Shown here in pieces: positions 1-7,630 of a stretch of DNA of 37,092 nucleotides. The stretch lies in NCBI GenBank assembly GCA_030429565.1, contig JAUIFE010000045.1:1-37092 (forward strand), written 5' to 3'. Below the pieces are notes generated by a model. It searched no databases. It was not told the origin of the DNA and was given only the letters and a program-made list of their open reading frames with translations. The stretch comes from Holophagae bacterium (GTDB lineage Bacteria; Acidobacteriota; Holophagae; Acanthopleuribacterales; Acanthopleuribacteraceae). Made by a program: the position numbers and the translations under genes. Positions within the stretch are counted from its first letter, which is position 1. The number at the start of each line of letters is the position of its first letter.

Positions 1-90
1 AAATCAAAAAATACAACTTGGGATTCTAAGCAAGTCGAGCAACTATACCCCTGCTGTGAAATTATTCAAAACAGAGGGGTTACAACGTGA
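1..90 (+). CDS. C-terminal end of an upstream gene, cut by the window
   Basis: Frame 1 is open from the first base to a TGA at 88-90 and encodes about 29 residues (ending QNRGVTT). The stop overlaps the GTG start of the next gene in a GTGA arrangement, which is typical of translationally coupled phage genes. Too little is visible to name the product. A terminase large subunit would be expected upstream of a portal gene in this gene order, but that is inference only. Confidence 0.45.
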   Translation, partial: KSKNTTWDSKQVEQLYPCCEIIQNRGVTT

Positions 91-497
91 GCAACTTATT
101 ATTAAAATCTGTAGATTACGCGAGAAAAACTCAGGTGATCGAGGCTGTTATCGTCTGGGGTGACGGTAGCATGCAACCGATGAACTTACCCGCTGTTGAC
201 TATTTGAAGCCATATCCCGAAATTTCCATTTCAAGAAAAAAAGCGGACGACCTTTTTCATCTAAGCGGAATGAAAGAAAACAAAGACCGGTACCTGATCA
301 TCAACGATTTCCGGGCAAGATCTTTGTCGCTGGCGCGTTGGTTTGCTGACGCGGTACTTGATCAAGATCAGTTGCAGCTCGGCAAATTGGCCGACCATTA
401 CGCGCCAATTGCACGGGACCCGCGCGGCCCTGCACTCGCGGTGCCGTTTCTCCAAGGCGGTTCCACTGGCTTGCTATTCTTTGGAGCTACACGCTGA
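87..497 (+). CDS. Hypothetical protein upstream of the portal gene
   Basis: This encodes a 136-residue protein that I do not recognise. The start is GTG at 87, preceded by a purine-rich AGAGGGG stretch, and it overlaps the end of the previous frame. The sequence is soluble and mixed, with no membrane segment or signal peptide. The C-terminal half contains an FRARSLSLARWFAD segment and ends in a hydrophobic LLFFGATR. Its place between the cut gene and the portal gene suggests a head-module accessory protein. The gene ends before the first promoter-like element, so it probably belongs to the preceding transcription unit. Confidence 0.6.
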   Translation: MSNLLLKSVDYARKTQVIEAVIVWGDGSMQPMNLPAVDYLKPYPEISISRKKADDLFHLSGMKENKDRYLIINDFRARSLSLARWFADAVLDQDQLQLGKLADHYAPIARDPRGPALAVPFLQGGSTGLLFFGATR

Positions 498-517
498 ACA
501 CACCAGCCTGAAATTTT

Positions 518-547
518 TTGAACGACTTTTGACGCCAAATCGATAGT
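518..547 (+). promoter_or_regulatory. Putative late promoter, copy 0 (upstream of portal)
   Basis: TTGAAC at 518-523 and GATAGT at 542-547 are separated by exactly 18 bases. The -35-like box is followed by CGACTTTT and the -10-like box by TT. The same TTGA-C/CGACTTTT/18-base/GATAGTT layout recurs five times at 3578-3964, although most of the rest of the spacer differs here. The portal gene starts about 30 bases downstream. Conservation of only the two boxes and their spacing suggests a promoter. Confidence 0.65.
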
Positions 548-567
548 TTTCTTTTAGAAGCTGTTTT

Positions 568-573
568 AGGAGG
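568..573 (+). promoter_or_regulatory. Ribosome binding site fixing the TTG start of portal
   Basis: AGGAGG lies five bases before the TTG at 579. No ATG or GTG in this frame is near, so this site decides the start. Confidence 0.75.
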
Positions 574-578
574 CTCAC

Positions 579-2075
579 TTGAACGCAACGTCCGCTCAGA
601 CCGAATCAATCGATCCAAACAACGCGGCAACACCAAGCAACGCGACAACACCTTCCAACTTGGCTACAGTTGCCACCTTGGCGCCTTCAGCTTTTTCATC
701 GCTCAATGCTGATGATCCAATTCCAGCCAACTGGGAAGACCGCGCGCAAAAAGCGTGGTCCTATTACCTCGAAGAGCCACTTGTTAGCAATGCCATCAAC
801 GCTTGGCACACCTTCTCTATTGGCGAAGAGATCCGGCTTTCCTCTGACGACGACGGGCTTAAGGAACAGGCGGAAGAGCTGGCCGACCGCCTAGACATCT
901 CGGGCTGGCTGAAAGACATGATTCTTCAGTTGCTGATCAAGGGCGACGCCTTTGCGTTTAAGCAGCCTGATCTTTCGGATCTAACAGCCGTCAACCCGCT
1001 GTCGATTCGTGTCAAGTATCACCAGGGCCGCCTAATAAAAGTGGAACAGCGCCCCGAAAACCAGTTTGAACACGATTGGTTGAGCCTCCCCTTGCACCAG
1101 GTTTGCCACTTGAAATGGAACGCGCCGAGCTTCAGCCCGCGCGGAAATTCCATGGTGCTTCCCGCCTTCCGTGATATCGATATTCTTCGCGACTACCGTC
1201 GCGCTGAACAAGCCATCGCAAAAAGGTGGGCCACGCCGTTGCGCCTGATCAAGGTCGGCGGTGCCTTTGGTCCAAAAATTATCATGCCGGACCAAACAAT
1301 GCTGGAAAGCGTTCGGGATATGATCAATCGCATGGATATGAAAAGTGGCCTCGTGGTCCCTTATTACGTCAGCGTCGAAACGCATGGCACCGAATCCCAC
1401 GTGCTTAACACAGAGGCCAAAGTCCACGAGACCAAAGAGGACATTATGGTCGCGCTCGGGATGAGCCGATCCTTGGTGAGCGGTGACGGCCCCAACTTCG
1501 CCACGGCCAGCATTTCGCTGCAAAAAATGCTGATCATGATCAAGGAAATCAAAAAATCAGCCAAGAAAATGCTGCGGTGGGTGTTTGACGATTGGCTGGA
1601 TGCCCAAGGCCACGACCGGCGCGCACTTCAGTTCCACTTCAACGACTTGGACCCGACCGATGCCATTGACTACAAACGTATTTTGCTCGAACTGTACGAC
1701 CGGAATTTAATTAGTCGCAAAAGTCTCCAGCTCAAAATGGACCTGGACCCAGATCGGGAAAAAACCAACCAAGCCAACGAAGCGAAAGACATTTCCATCA
1801 GCGACGACCGCGAAGTGAAAAACTTGCTCGCGGCCGTGGCGTCCGGCATCATCTCCCCGGAAACCGCACGCAACCTACTGAACCTCAAAGACTCGCTTGA
1901 TCCAGGTGAGTGGACGGAAGCCCTTAAAGAAAAGACCATGGGGCAGCTCCATTGCGACCAATGCGCCCATTTCAACGGTGACGCCAACCATTGCGGCATC
2001 CATGATTCCGAACGAGCCTTCGATGAGCCTTCCTGTCGTTTCTACGAAGCGAGTCCGGCGGCCATTCCCGTATGA
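579..2075 (+). CDS. Phage portal protein
   Basis: This 498-residue protein would form the dodecameric ring at the head vertex through which DNA is packaged and ejected. The length, the position directly before a MuF gene, and segments such as YYLEEPLVSNAINAWHTFS and the later FATASISLQKML fit portal proteins of contractile-tailed phages. The N-terminus is low complexity, with repeated ATPSN-type units over about residues 13-35. The C-terminus carries four cysteines (C459, C462, C472, C486) with a nearby histidine, which looks like a small metal-binding knuckle and is unusual for a portal. Translation starts at TTG behind AGGAGG. The last bases overlap the MuF start (ATGATGA). Confidence 0.88.
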   Translation: MNATSAQTESIDPNNAATPSNATTPSNLATVATLAPSAFSSLNADDPIPANWEDRAQKAWSYYLEEPLVSNAINAWHTFSIGEEIRLSSDDDGLKEQAEELADRLDISGWLKDMILQLLIKGDAFAFKQPDLSDLTAVNPLSIRVKYHQGRLIKVEQRPENQFEHDWLSLPLHQVCHLKWNAPSFSPRGNSMVLPAFRDIDILRDYRRAEQAIAKRWATPLRLIKVGGAFGPKIIMPDQTMLESVRDMINRMDMKSGLVVPYYVSVETHGTESHVLNTEAKVHETKEDIMVALGMSRSLVSGDGPNFATASISLQKMLIMIKEIKKSAKKMLRWVFDDWLDAQGHDRRALQFHFNDLDPTDAIDYKRILLELYDRNLISRKSLQLKMDLDPDREKTNQANEAKDISISDDREVKNLLAAVASGIISPETARNLLNLKDSLDPGEWTEALKEKTMGQLHCDQCAHFNGDANHCGIHDSERAFDEPSCRFYEASPAAIPV

Positions 2076-3565
2076 TGAGAACCCAAGCAGACCAACAACT
2101 CGCCGAACGCATTCGCATCGCGACCGAACGGAGCGCGCTGTCACGAAACCGGTATACGGAGAAGGTCGTGCGCGAGGTAACCGACAGCCTCGCACAAGCA
2201 GAGGACCTGGTGAAACGCTCGATTCTCCGCTACGACCAACTTGGATCGTTACCCGACAACAAGCTCAAAGCAAAGACCGGCCTGGAGCAGCTTCAAGCTG
2301 ACATTAACGAAACAATGCGCGACCTGAAAAAGGACCAAACCCTGAGGCTCCGCCGTGTGACCAAGGAAGCGTTTCGTAACGGTATCCTTGGAGGCTTCAA
2401 GGAACTGGTGGAAGCGCGCTGGCCGGGTTTCGCCAAGCTGAAAAAGGACGACACGACCTCGCTCGCAAACAACGCCTTCACCCTCATTGACCGGGATGCG
2501 CTGGACTTCCTAGCCAATTACACGGTTGTGCTGGCTGGTGACGTCCAACGCGAGCTGGCCGACGGAATCAAGCGCACGCTGCTCACAGCGGTTACCACCG
2601 GCAAGGGAACGGCCGATATCGTGCGCGATTTGGGGTCGGTGATCAAAGATCCCAACGCATTTCGACGCGCCGGCGGAAAGCTTTTTCAGCGCGCACAATA
2701 CCGCATGGAGCTGATCGCGCGCACCGAAGTGATGCGCGCCTTCAACCAAGGCCGAATGAAAATGCACCACGAAATCGGCGTGCAGCGACTGGAATGGCTG
2801 GCATCCGGGGACGAGCGCGTGTGCCCTGAATGTGGCCCCTTGCACGAACGCGTATTCGACATTGATCAAATTCCGCCGATCCCGTATCACCCACAATGCC
2901 GTTGCAGCGTGGTCGTTGCCGAGCCCATCGACCTACTCAAGCCCGAACAAATCAAACAACGATCCCAAAACCTCAAGCGAAAGCAGCGGCAGGCCAAACG
3001 CGTTTTTGAGCATGGCACACCTTCGGACTTCGAAACCTTGTCGTTCGATCAGCTTTCGGACCTAGCCAAAACGAACCAAATATCGCGTTCAAGGACAAAG
3101 AAAGAACTCCTCCGCGAGGTTGTCGCACGTGCCCCAGGTACAAACACCGCCGACCTCGTTGGCGAGGCGCTGCAGGCGGTATTGAAGAGGCTTGAGATCG
3201 GCCGAAAGCGGTCCAAACAGGACTTGATTCGCGAGTTGTTAAAAAAGCAACGCTTCCTTGCCAAAGCGAAGCAGGAAGCCGAAGAATCGCGAAAAAATCC
3301 ACAATCCAAGCTCCGGGAAATGACCTACCAAGAGCTGAAAGACTTGGCCAAAACACGCGGAATTTCGCGCTACCTATCGCGACAAGAGGTCGTCGAGATT
3401 CTGAACGAGCGCAACCCGAGCCGGAACCACACGGGGCTGAGCAGCGATGAGCTGAGCCGACTCATGAAGCAACACGGCCTGGGTCGTCACAAAACCAAAG
3501 CCCTCCTCATCCGCTCACTGGAGAAACTGGCCGGTACCGAACTTGCCGAAAGCTTGCTCTCCTGA
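2072..3565 (+). CDS. MuF-type minor head protein with C-terminal SAP-like repeats
   Basis: This 497-residue protein belongs to the phage Mu gpF / SPP1 gp7 head-morphogenesis family. The signature is visible as RTEVMRAFNQGR, then CPEC at 251-254 and HPQCRC at 273-278, the usual paired Cys/His motif. After residue about 320 comes an extension not needed for MuF function. It has four degenerate helix-extended-helix units of the SAP/Rho-N type, starting near residues 324, 371, 417 and 456, each with a pattern like LxxLAKxxxIxxxxxKxELLxxL. Such units usually bind nucleic acid. It overlaps the portal stop by four bases. MuF proteins are minor virion components and can be ejected with DNA; the role of the repeats here is inferred. 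Confidence 0.88.
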   Translation: MMRTQADQQLAERIRIATERSALSRNRYTEKVVREVTDSLAQAEDLVKRSILRYDQLGSLPDNKLKAKTGLEQLQADINETMRDLKKDQTLRLRRVTKEAFRNGILGGFKELVEARWPGFAKLKKDDTTSLANNAFTLIDRDALDFLANYTVVLAGDVQRELADGIKRTLLTAVTTGKGTADIVRDLGSVIKDPNAFRRAGGKLFQRAQYRMELIARTEVMRAFNQGRMKMHHEIGVQRLEWLASGDERVCPECGPLHERVFDIDQIPPIPYHPQCRCSVVVAEPIDLLKPEQIKQRSQNLKRKQRQAKRVFEHGTPSDFETLSFDQLSDLAKTNQISRSRTKKELLREVVARAPGTNTADLVGEALQAVLKRLEIGRKRSKQDLIRELLKKQRFLAKAKQEAEESRKNPQSKLREMTYQELKDLAKTRGISRYLSRQEVVEILNERNPSRNHTGLSSDELSRLMKQHGLGRHKTKALLIRSLEKLAGTELAESLLS

Positions 3566-3577
3566 GGTCACACTTTT

Positions 3578-3607
3578 TTGAGCGACTTTTCCCTCCAATT
3601 CGATAGT
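3578..3607 (+). promoter_or_regulatory. Putative late promoter, array copy 1
   Basis: TTGAGC at 3578-3583 and GATAGT at 3602-3607 are 18 bases apart, just after the MuF stop. Confidence 0.6.
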
Positions 3608-3666
3608 TAGTCTATAAACAGGGACAGTCGACGTCCTCCGCTACCAAAAGCAATGGTCAACAATTT

Positions 3667-3696
3667 TTGAGCGACTTTTTCCTCCAATTCGATAGT
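3667..3696 (+). promoter_or_regulatory. Putative late promoter, array copy 2
   Basis: TTGAGC at 3667-3672 and GATAGT at 3691-3696 are 18 bases apart. The spacer differs from copy 1 by one base in the T/C tract. Confidence 0.6.
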
Positions 3697-3755
3697 TAGT
3701 CTATAAACAGGGACAGTCGATGCACTTCACTACCGAAAGCAAAGGTTAAAGATTT

Positions 3756-3785
3756 TTGAGCGACTTTTCCCTCTAATTCGATAGT
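3756..3785 (+). promoter_or_regulatory. Putative late promoter, array copy 3
   Basis: TTGAGC at 3756-3761 and GATAGT at 3780-3785 are 18 bases apart. There is one spacer change (CTCTAATT instead of CTCCAATT). Confidence 0.6.
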
Positions 3786-3844
3786 TAGTCTATAAACAGG
3801 GACAGTCGATGCCTTTCGCTACCGAAAACAATGATCAACAATTT

Positions 3845-3874
3845 TTGAGCGACTTTTCCCTCCAATTCGATAGT
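3845..3874 (+). promoter_or_regulatory. Putative late promoter, array copy 4
   Basis: TTGAGC at 3845-3850 and GATAGT at 3869-3874 are 18 bases apart. The downstream linker has lost the CAGGGACAGTCGA similarity while the core is unchanged. Confidence 0.6.
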
Positions 3875-3934
3875 TTGTCTAATAAAAGGGAAAAGGCAGA
3901 CCGCTTTCCTACAACGCGTTTAGCGCACAATTTT

Positions 3935-3964
3935 TTGAGCGACTTTTCCCTCGAAAAGGATAGT
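3935..3964 (+). promoter_or_regulatory. Putative late promoter, array copy 5 (proximal to protease gene)
   Basis: TTGAGC at 3935-3940 and GATAGT at 3959-3964 are 18 bases apart. The 3' half of the spacer differs from the other copies (CTCGAAAAG). The next gene starts about 45 bases downstream. Confidence 0.62.
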
Positions 3965-4008
3965 TAGTCTTATTTAGGCACAAAGACGGTACCACCGGGA
4001 GACGGACT

Positions 4009-6357
4009 CTGAAAAACCTCATTACCGACCTTGAACGGATCGCGTTTCTGCTTGAGACCGACGCCCAGCTCCACCAGGACGCCCAAGAGCAGCCGGAGGC
4101 GAAAGAGGAGGCAGCAACAAGACCGCGATACCAAACCAGCTACCTCGGGAGCAAACAAAAGCTCGTCGACTGGATTTGGCGGCATACGCCGGAAGGCACC
4201 AAGTCGGTGCTGGACGCTTTTTGTGGTTCGGCCGCCGTCGCCTACATGTACAAAACCAAAGGGCTGCAGGTGACTGCGAGTGATCGCCTGCGGTTTTGTC
4301 ACCATATGGCGCGGGCCATCATCGAAAATTCAAACACCAAACTGACCGAAGCCGACATCGAAACGGTTTTGAGTGACAACGCCAATGCAGGCACCTACGT
4401 TTACGACAATTACAAGCAGATGTACTTTCACAAGGGCGTGCACCAGCGAATTGACTTAATCCGAGCAAATATCGAAAACCTAAAAGGTTACAAGCGAGAC
4501 ATCGCGCTTTTCGCCCTCGGCCGAGCTTGTATGCAGGCAACCGATCACGGTCATTTTTCCAGTCGAAAGCCTGATTCTCGAAGTATTTTCAACGCGGATG
4601 AGTTCGACAAGGCGTTCCGAAAGTTCGCCACCAAAATCAGCATGTTGGTTTTTGACAACGGCCAAGAGAACAAGGCACTGGTCGGCGACATTGAGAAGGT
4701 ACTGCCCCAGGTTCAAGCCGACCTCGTGTATTTCGACCCGCCTTATGCGACGCAATTCAGCGCGGCCAACTACACCGCGATGTACCACTTTGTTGAAGGA
4801 TTGATGACCTATTGGCAGGGCATGGAACTACGCAAAGACACGGCCCTCAAATCGTTCAAAACGGACGATAAAGGCATCTCGGCCAAAACGGCACCTGCAT
4901 TCTTCGAGACGTTCCTAACCGCCGCTCAGCACTTCCCAGTGTGGCTCTTAAGCTATCGGGACAAGGCTTTCCCCAACGAACGCCAAATGAAGACCCTCTT
5001 TCAAAAGCTAGGCCGCATTTCGCGGATGCGATCTAAGGATCACACCTATACCCAATTTAACAAGGGGAAAACCGAGGCCAACCAACCAAAAGAGCGGCTG
5101 TTTCTAGTCGTGAAAGACGGACCCAAATCGCAGGCCGAAGTGGAACTCGACCAGGAGTTGACGGCCCTTGCCGAGCTTCCGGCAAACTTCCGCACCCAGC
5201 TACCGGTAGAAGTGACGTTGATTCAGCCCGACCCTTTGTCGACCGTGGCCAACGTACAGGATCCGCCCAGCGATCCCCAATTCCGCTGCATTCTCTGCCG
5301 CGAGGGAACCAATCGCAATGGCGACCATTTCACCCGCGATGAATTGTCCCAACGCTACCTGACCGCGATCAACAAAAAAGTCGACCTCCAGCACGGCCAG
5401 GAGTTTGACGACATCGTCGGCGGCATAGTGGACTCCGACTACCTTGAGGACGGCCAGGGCGGGCGTGTCGAAGTGGTCGGCGAACTTTATCTCAACGAAA
5501 GCAAACACGGTCCGCTCGCCTACAAAATGATGAAGAAGGGCTTGGTTAGCCAGGTGTCCATGGAATGCGACTACGCGGAAGGCGAATGCTCAATTTGCCG
5601 GCAGCGGGTCAAGTCAAAAAAAGATTACTGCGTGCATTTGGCCAAATACAAGGGCCGGATGTTCGAGGGTAAACCCGTCTTCGAGATCCTGCACGGGGTC
5701 ACGTTTAGCGGCCTGGGTTTACTAGATCGAAAGGGCGCGGACGAAAACGCAAAAATCTTTCAAGTTGGCTCGGCGACCTCAGAAGCCGAGTACCGGCAGC
5801 AAGGAGCGGAATCAATGGAGGGACAAAAACCGTGGGACGAGCAATCACATGCTGAAAAACACTCAGGCGGAAACGGCGGGTCGAACCAGCCAAGCGGCGG
5901 CGATCAGGACTTGGCAAGCCAAAACAAAGTCCTGCTGGAGGAGAACAAGCAACTTAAGCGTCAGGTCGAAGAACTCACGCGACGCTTGCAGGAGATTGAA
6001 GCAAACCAAGAAGCTGAGGCAAGAAAGGCACGCGCAGCCAAGCTGCTCGCCGTGTACGAGAGAAAAGGCGGCACGTTTTCTAGCCCGGATGCTCGGGAAA
6101 AAGAGTTAGAGCGCCTCGCTGGACTTTCAGATGAAGCCTTCACGGCGGCTGAAGCTTCATTCGCCATCATGCCATCCGTGACCAAACCCGCGTCTCAACC
6201 CCAAAACGGAAAAACCATGGCTACCGCACCGGAGAGCCTTAATCAAGAAGCTCGCATTCGACCAAGGGACGTGGACGACACCCAGGACAGTCTTGAAGAG
6301 AAGCTAACACGAGGCTTTATGACCGTATATCGCGAACGGTTCGGGATTCAAGCCTAA
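4009..6357 (+). CDS. Fusion: D12-class adenine-N6 methyltransferase + prohead protease + scaffold
   Basis: One uninterrupted frame encodes about 782 residues with three parts. Residues 45-380 look like a D12 (Dam-like) DNA adenine methyltransferase: YLGSKQKL near 45, an AdoMet-type DAFCGS at 69-74, and the catalytic DPPY at 243-246. Residues about 425-600 look like a phage prohead maturation protease, with NRNGDHFT, H462 in DLQHGQEF and S517 in VSQVSMECDY as candidate catalytic residues. This part also has an unusual cysteine cluster (CSIC at 527-530 and a later DYC). The C-terminus, from about 603, is a charged coiled coil typical of scaffold. The only GTG, at 4207, would remove the YLGSK motif. 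CTG at 4009, six bases after GGGAGA, is the best start. It lies directly after the promoter array. Confidence 0.85.
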   Translation: MKNLITDLERIAFLLETDAQLHQDAQEQPEAKEEAATRPRYQTSYLGSKQKLVDWIWRHTPEGTKSVLDAFCGSAAVAYMYKTKGLQVTASDRLRFCHHMARAIIENSNTKLTEADIETVLSDNANAGTYVYDNYKQMYFHKGVHQRIDLIRANIENLKGYKRDIALFALGRACMQATDHGHFSSRKPDSRSIFNADEFDKAFRKFATKISMLVFDNGQENKALVGDIEKVLPQVQADLVYFDPPYATQFSAANYTAMYHFVEGLMTYWQGMELRKDTALKSFKTDDKGISAKTAPAFFETFLTAAQHFPVWLLSYRDKAFPNERQMKTLFQKLGRISRMRSKDHTYTQFNKGKTEANQPKERLFLVVKDGPKSQAEVELDQELTALAELPANFRTQLPVEVTLIQPDPLSTVANVQDPPSDPQFRCILCREGTNRNGDHFTRDELSQRYLTAINKKVDLQHGQEFDDIVGGIVDSDYLEDGQGGRVEVVGELYLNESKHGPLAYKMMKKGLVSQVSMECDYAEGECSICRQRVKSKKDYCVHLAKYKGRMFEGKPVFEILHGVTFSGLGLLDRKGADENAKIFQVGSATSEAEYRQQGAESMEGQKPWDEQSHAEKHSGGNGGSNQPSGGDQDLASQNKVLLEENKQLKRQVEELTRRLQEIEANQEAEARKARAAKLLAVYERKGGTFSSPDAREKELERLAGLSDEAFTAAEASFAIMPSVTKPASQPQNGKTMATAPESLNQEARIRPRDVDDTQDSLEEKLTRGFMTVYRERFGIQA
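5801..5806 (+). promoter_or_regulatory. Internal ribosome binding site for a nested scaffold protein
   Basis: AAGGAG lies eight bases before an in-frame ATG at 5815, inside the protease fusion gene and at the boundary between protease and coiled coil. Confidence 0.6.
5815..6357 (+). CDS. Nested in-frame scaffold protein (separate start within the fusion gene)
   Basis: The ATG at 5815 behind AAGGAG would give a 180-residue protein identical to the C-terminal part of the fusion. It has a Gly/Ser/Gln-rich start, a coiled coil (LLEENKQLKRQVEELTRR) around its residues 37-85, and a charged tail. Nested in-frame scaffold genes are known for lambda C/Nu3 and for the Mu I/Z protease and scaffold pair. 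By that analogy this would be the abundant free scaffold that shapes the procapsid and is then degraded by the protease. Separate expression is inferred from the start signal only. Confidence 0.62.
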   Translation: MEGQKPWDEQSHAEKHSGGNGGSNQPSGGDQDLASQNKVLLEENKQLKRQVEELTRRLQEIEANQEAEARKARAAKLLAVYERKGGTFSSPDAREKELERLAGLSDEAFTAAEASFAIMPSVTKPASQPQNGKTMATAPESLNQEARIRPRDVDDTQDSLEEKLTRGFMTVYRERFGIQA

Positions 6358-6378
6358 CCCAGGAAAGGAAAAAACCAC

Positions 6379-6741
6379 ATGTCGTTTATTTATTCAAGCC
6401 ACCAAGGGTTGCCCTACGGTGACGGCTATTTACAAGGTGAGGGACAAATCGGACAAGTTGTTCGATTGATTGGGAATGACCTCTTCGAGGTCAACACAGA
6501 TGCAACCGTGCGCTCATTCGGGATTTTACGGAAGGATTATGCCCACGGTGATCAACCAGGCATTTTCTGCAACGGCGGCATTCTGATGACGGATGTATTC
6601 GAAGGAACGCCAAGCGCAGGCGACCTTCTGAAAGCCGCAGGCAGTGGGTTTTTGACACCCGTTTCAGAAGACGGCGAACACGCCGTCGCTCAGGTAATTT
6701 CCCTTCAAGGGGGAATTCTGAAGATCAAATTACTGGTTTAG
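6379..6741 (+). CDS. Probable head decoration/stabilisation protein
   Basis: This 120-residue protein starts at ATG behind AGGAAAGGAAA and sits exactly between the scaffold and the major capsid gene, where capsid cement proteins such as lambda gpD are usually encoded. It is rich in glycine and beta-forming residues (GQVVRLIGNDLFEVN, then FCNGGILMTDVFEG) and has no membrane segment, as expected of a small all-beta capsid protein. I assign the role by position and composition, not from a recognised motif. Confidence 0.6.
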   Translation: MSFIYSSHQGLPYGDGYLQGEGQIGQVVRLIGNDLFEVNTDATVRSFGILRKDYAHGDQPGIFCNGGILMTDVFEGTPSAGDLLKAAGSGFLTPVSEDGEHAVAQVISLQGGILKIKLLV

Positions 6742-6752
6742 AGGAGTGCTTG

Positions 6753-7619
6753 ATGAATGAAATCCTGTCACAGAACGGGACTTCCCAAAAGTTCATGACA
6801 GTCATGGGCCAACTAATGCGTCAGGCCCTGGATTCACCAGAAGGGCTACGCTCTTTGGCCGCCGCTATCGCCAAGCCAATCGAAGAAATTATCAAAACGA
6901 AGGAGATCAGTTCCTTACTTCTAACGGAGCATGTGCTTCCCAAAGGCGAGCGGCCCGTTTATCAAAAGCGTGACGAAGTTCGGGCACACTGGATTTCAAA
7001 AGATGGCGCAGCACACATGCAGGAAATCGGGGAGAAGGAAGTTGAGTTTCCGACCCACCGTATTAGTTCAACGCCAATGGTCGACATTGCAGTCCTAAGA
7101 CACGGGAACGTTGGGACCCTAATGGACCTTCAAAATGAGGCTGGCGAGACGATCCGCAAAAAAATCGATAAGAGAACCATTGATGTAATTTCATCAGCCG
7201 TTCCTGCTGAAAACATCGTAGAGGTTGCGGGCAACACGCTTACTCAAGAGGCCCTTGTTGAAGCAATGAGTATCATTGAGGATAAAGAGGTTGCGATTAA
7301 GTACATCGTCATGAGGGGACGACGGTTTGCCGATCTCAAGGGCTGGGACATGGACCCTTTAACCCGGAACGAGCTACGGCAAAAGGGCGTCATCAAGAAC
7401 TTTGGCACGGGATCCGTGTTGACGACGTCCGCTGCAAAACCTCAGGAAGTCCTGATCGTTCCTGATGTTGAAATTGGCAAGTTACCAATCCGGGAAAAGC
7501 TGATGGTCGACCCACTTGAGTTCAAAACTGAATTTCGGGTCGGTTGGCTCGTATGGAAGGAGCTGGGACACGGCATTACTCGGCCGGACCTGATTGCTAA
7601 AGTTCGTTTGACGGGTTAA
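6753..7619 (+). CDS. Major capsid protein (HK97-fold type)
   Basis: This is a protein of 288 residues from the ATG at 6753, or 289 if the TTG at 6750 is used; GAGGAG stands just upstream. Position after protease, scaffold and decoration genes identifies it as the major head subunit. The helical N-terminal half (QALDSPEGLRSLAAAIAKPIEEII) can serve as the delta/N-arm. The centre has the E-loop-like KGERPVYQKRDEVRAHW, and the C-terminal part ends in a beta-rich LMVDPLEFKTEFRVGWLVWKELGHGI, as in P-domain/A-domain capsid proteins. Hundreds of copies would form the icosahedral shell. Confidence 0.82.
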   Translation: MNEILSQNGTSQKFMTVMGQLMRQALDSPEGLRSLAAAIAKPIEEIIKTKEISSLLLTEHVLPKGERPVYQKRDEVRAHWISKDGAAHMQEIGEKEVEFPTHRISSTPMVDIAVLRHGNVGTLMDLQNEAGETIRKKIDKRTIDVISSAVPAENIVEVAGNTLTQEALVEAMSIIEDKEVAIKYIVMRGRRFADLKGWDMDPLTRNELRQKGVIKNFGTGSVLTTSAAKPQEVLIVPDVEIGKLPIREKLMVDPLEFKTEFRVGWLVWKELGHGITRPDLIAKVRLTG

Positions 7620-7630
7620 AGGAGGAAGCT

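Larger units (their letters stand above)
3574..3975 (+). repeat. Tandem array of five ~89-base units between MuF and protease genes
   Basis: This block holds five head-to-tail copies, with the shared TTGAGC beginning at 3578, 3667, 3756, 3845 and 3935 (periods 89, 89, 89, 90). Copies 1-3 are near identical over the whole unit, including a shared CAGGGACAGTCGA after the core. Copies 4 and 5 differ in the linker but keep the core: TTGAGCGACTTTT, an 18-base gap between boxes, and GATAGTT. I see no protein-coding gene in the block. Selective conservation of the core suggests that it is the functional part. Confidence 0.95.

Noticed and set aside
1032..1523. 163-codon frame on the - strand within the portal gene
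   Set aside because: It is antisense to a clearly coding portal gene, with no RBS or family pattern, so it is a shadow frame.
3574..3975. Array considered as a CRISPR locus
   Set aside because: The conserved part is longer than a CRISPR repeat, the linkers of copies 1-3 are near identical rather than unique, and no cas genes are present.
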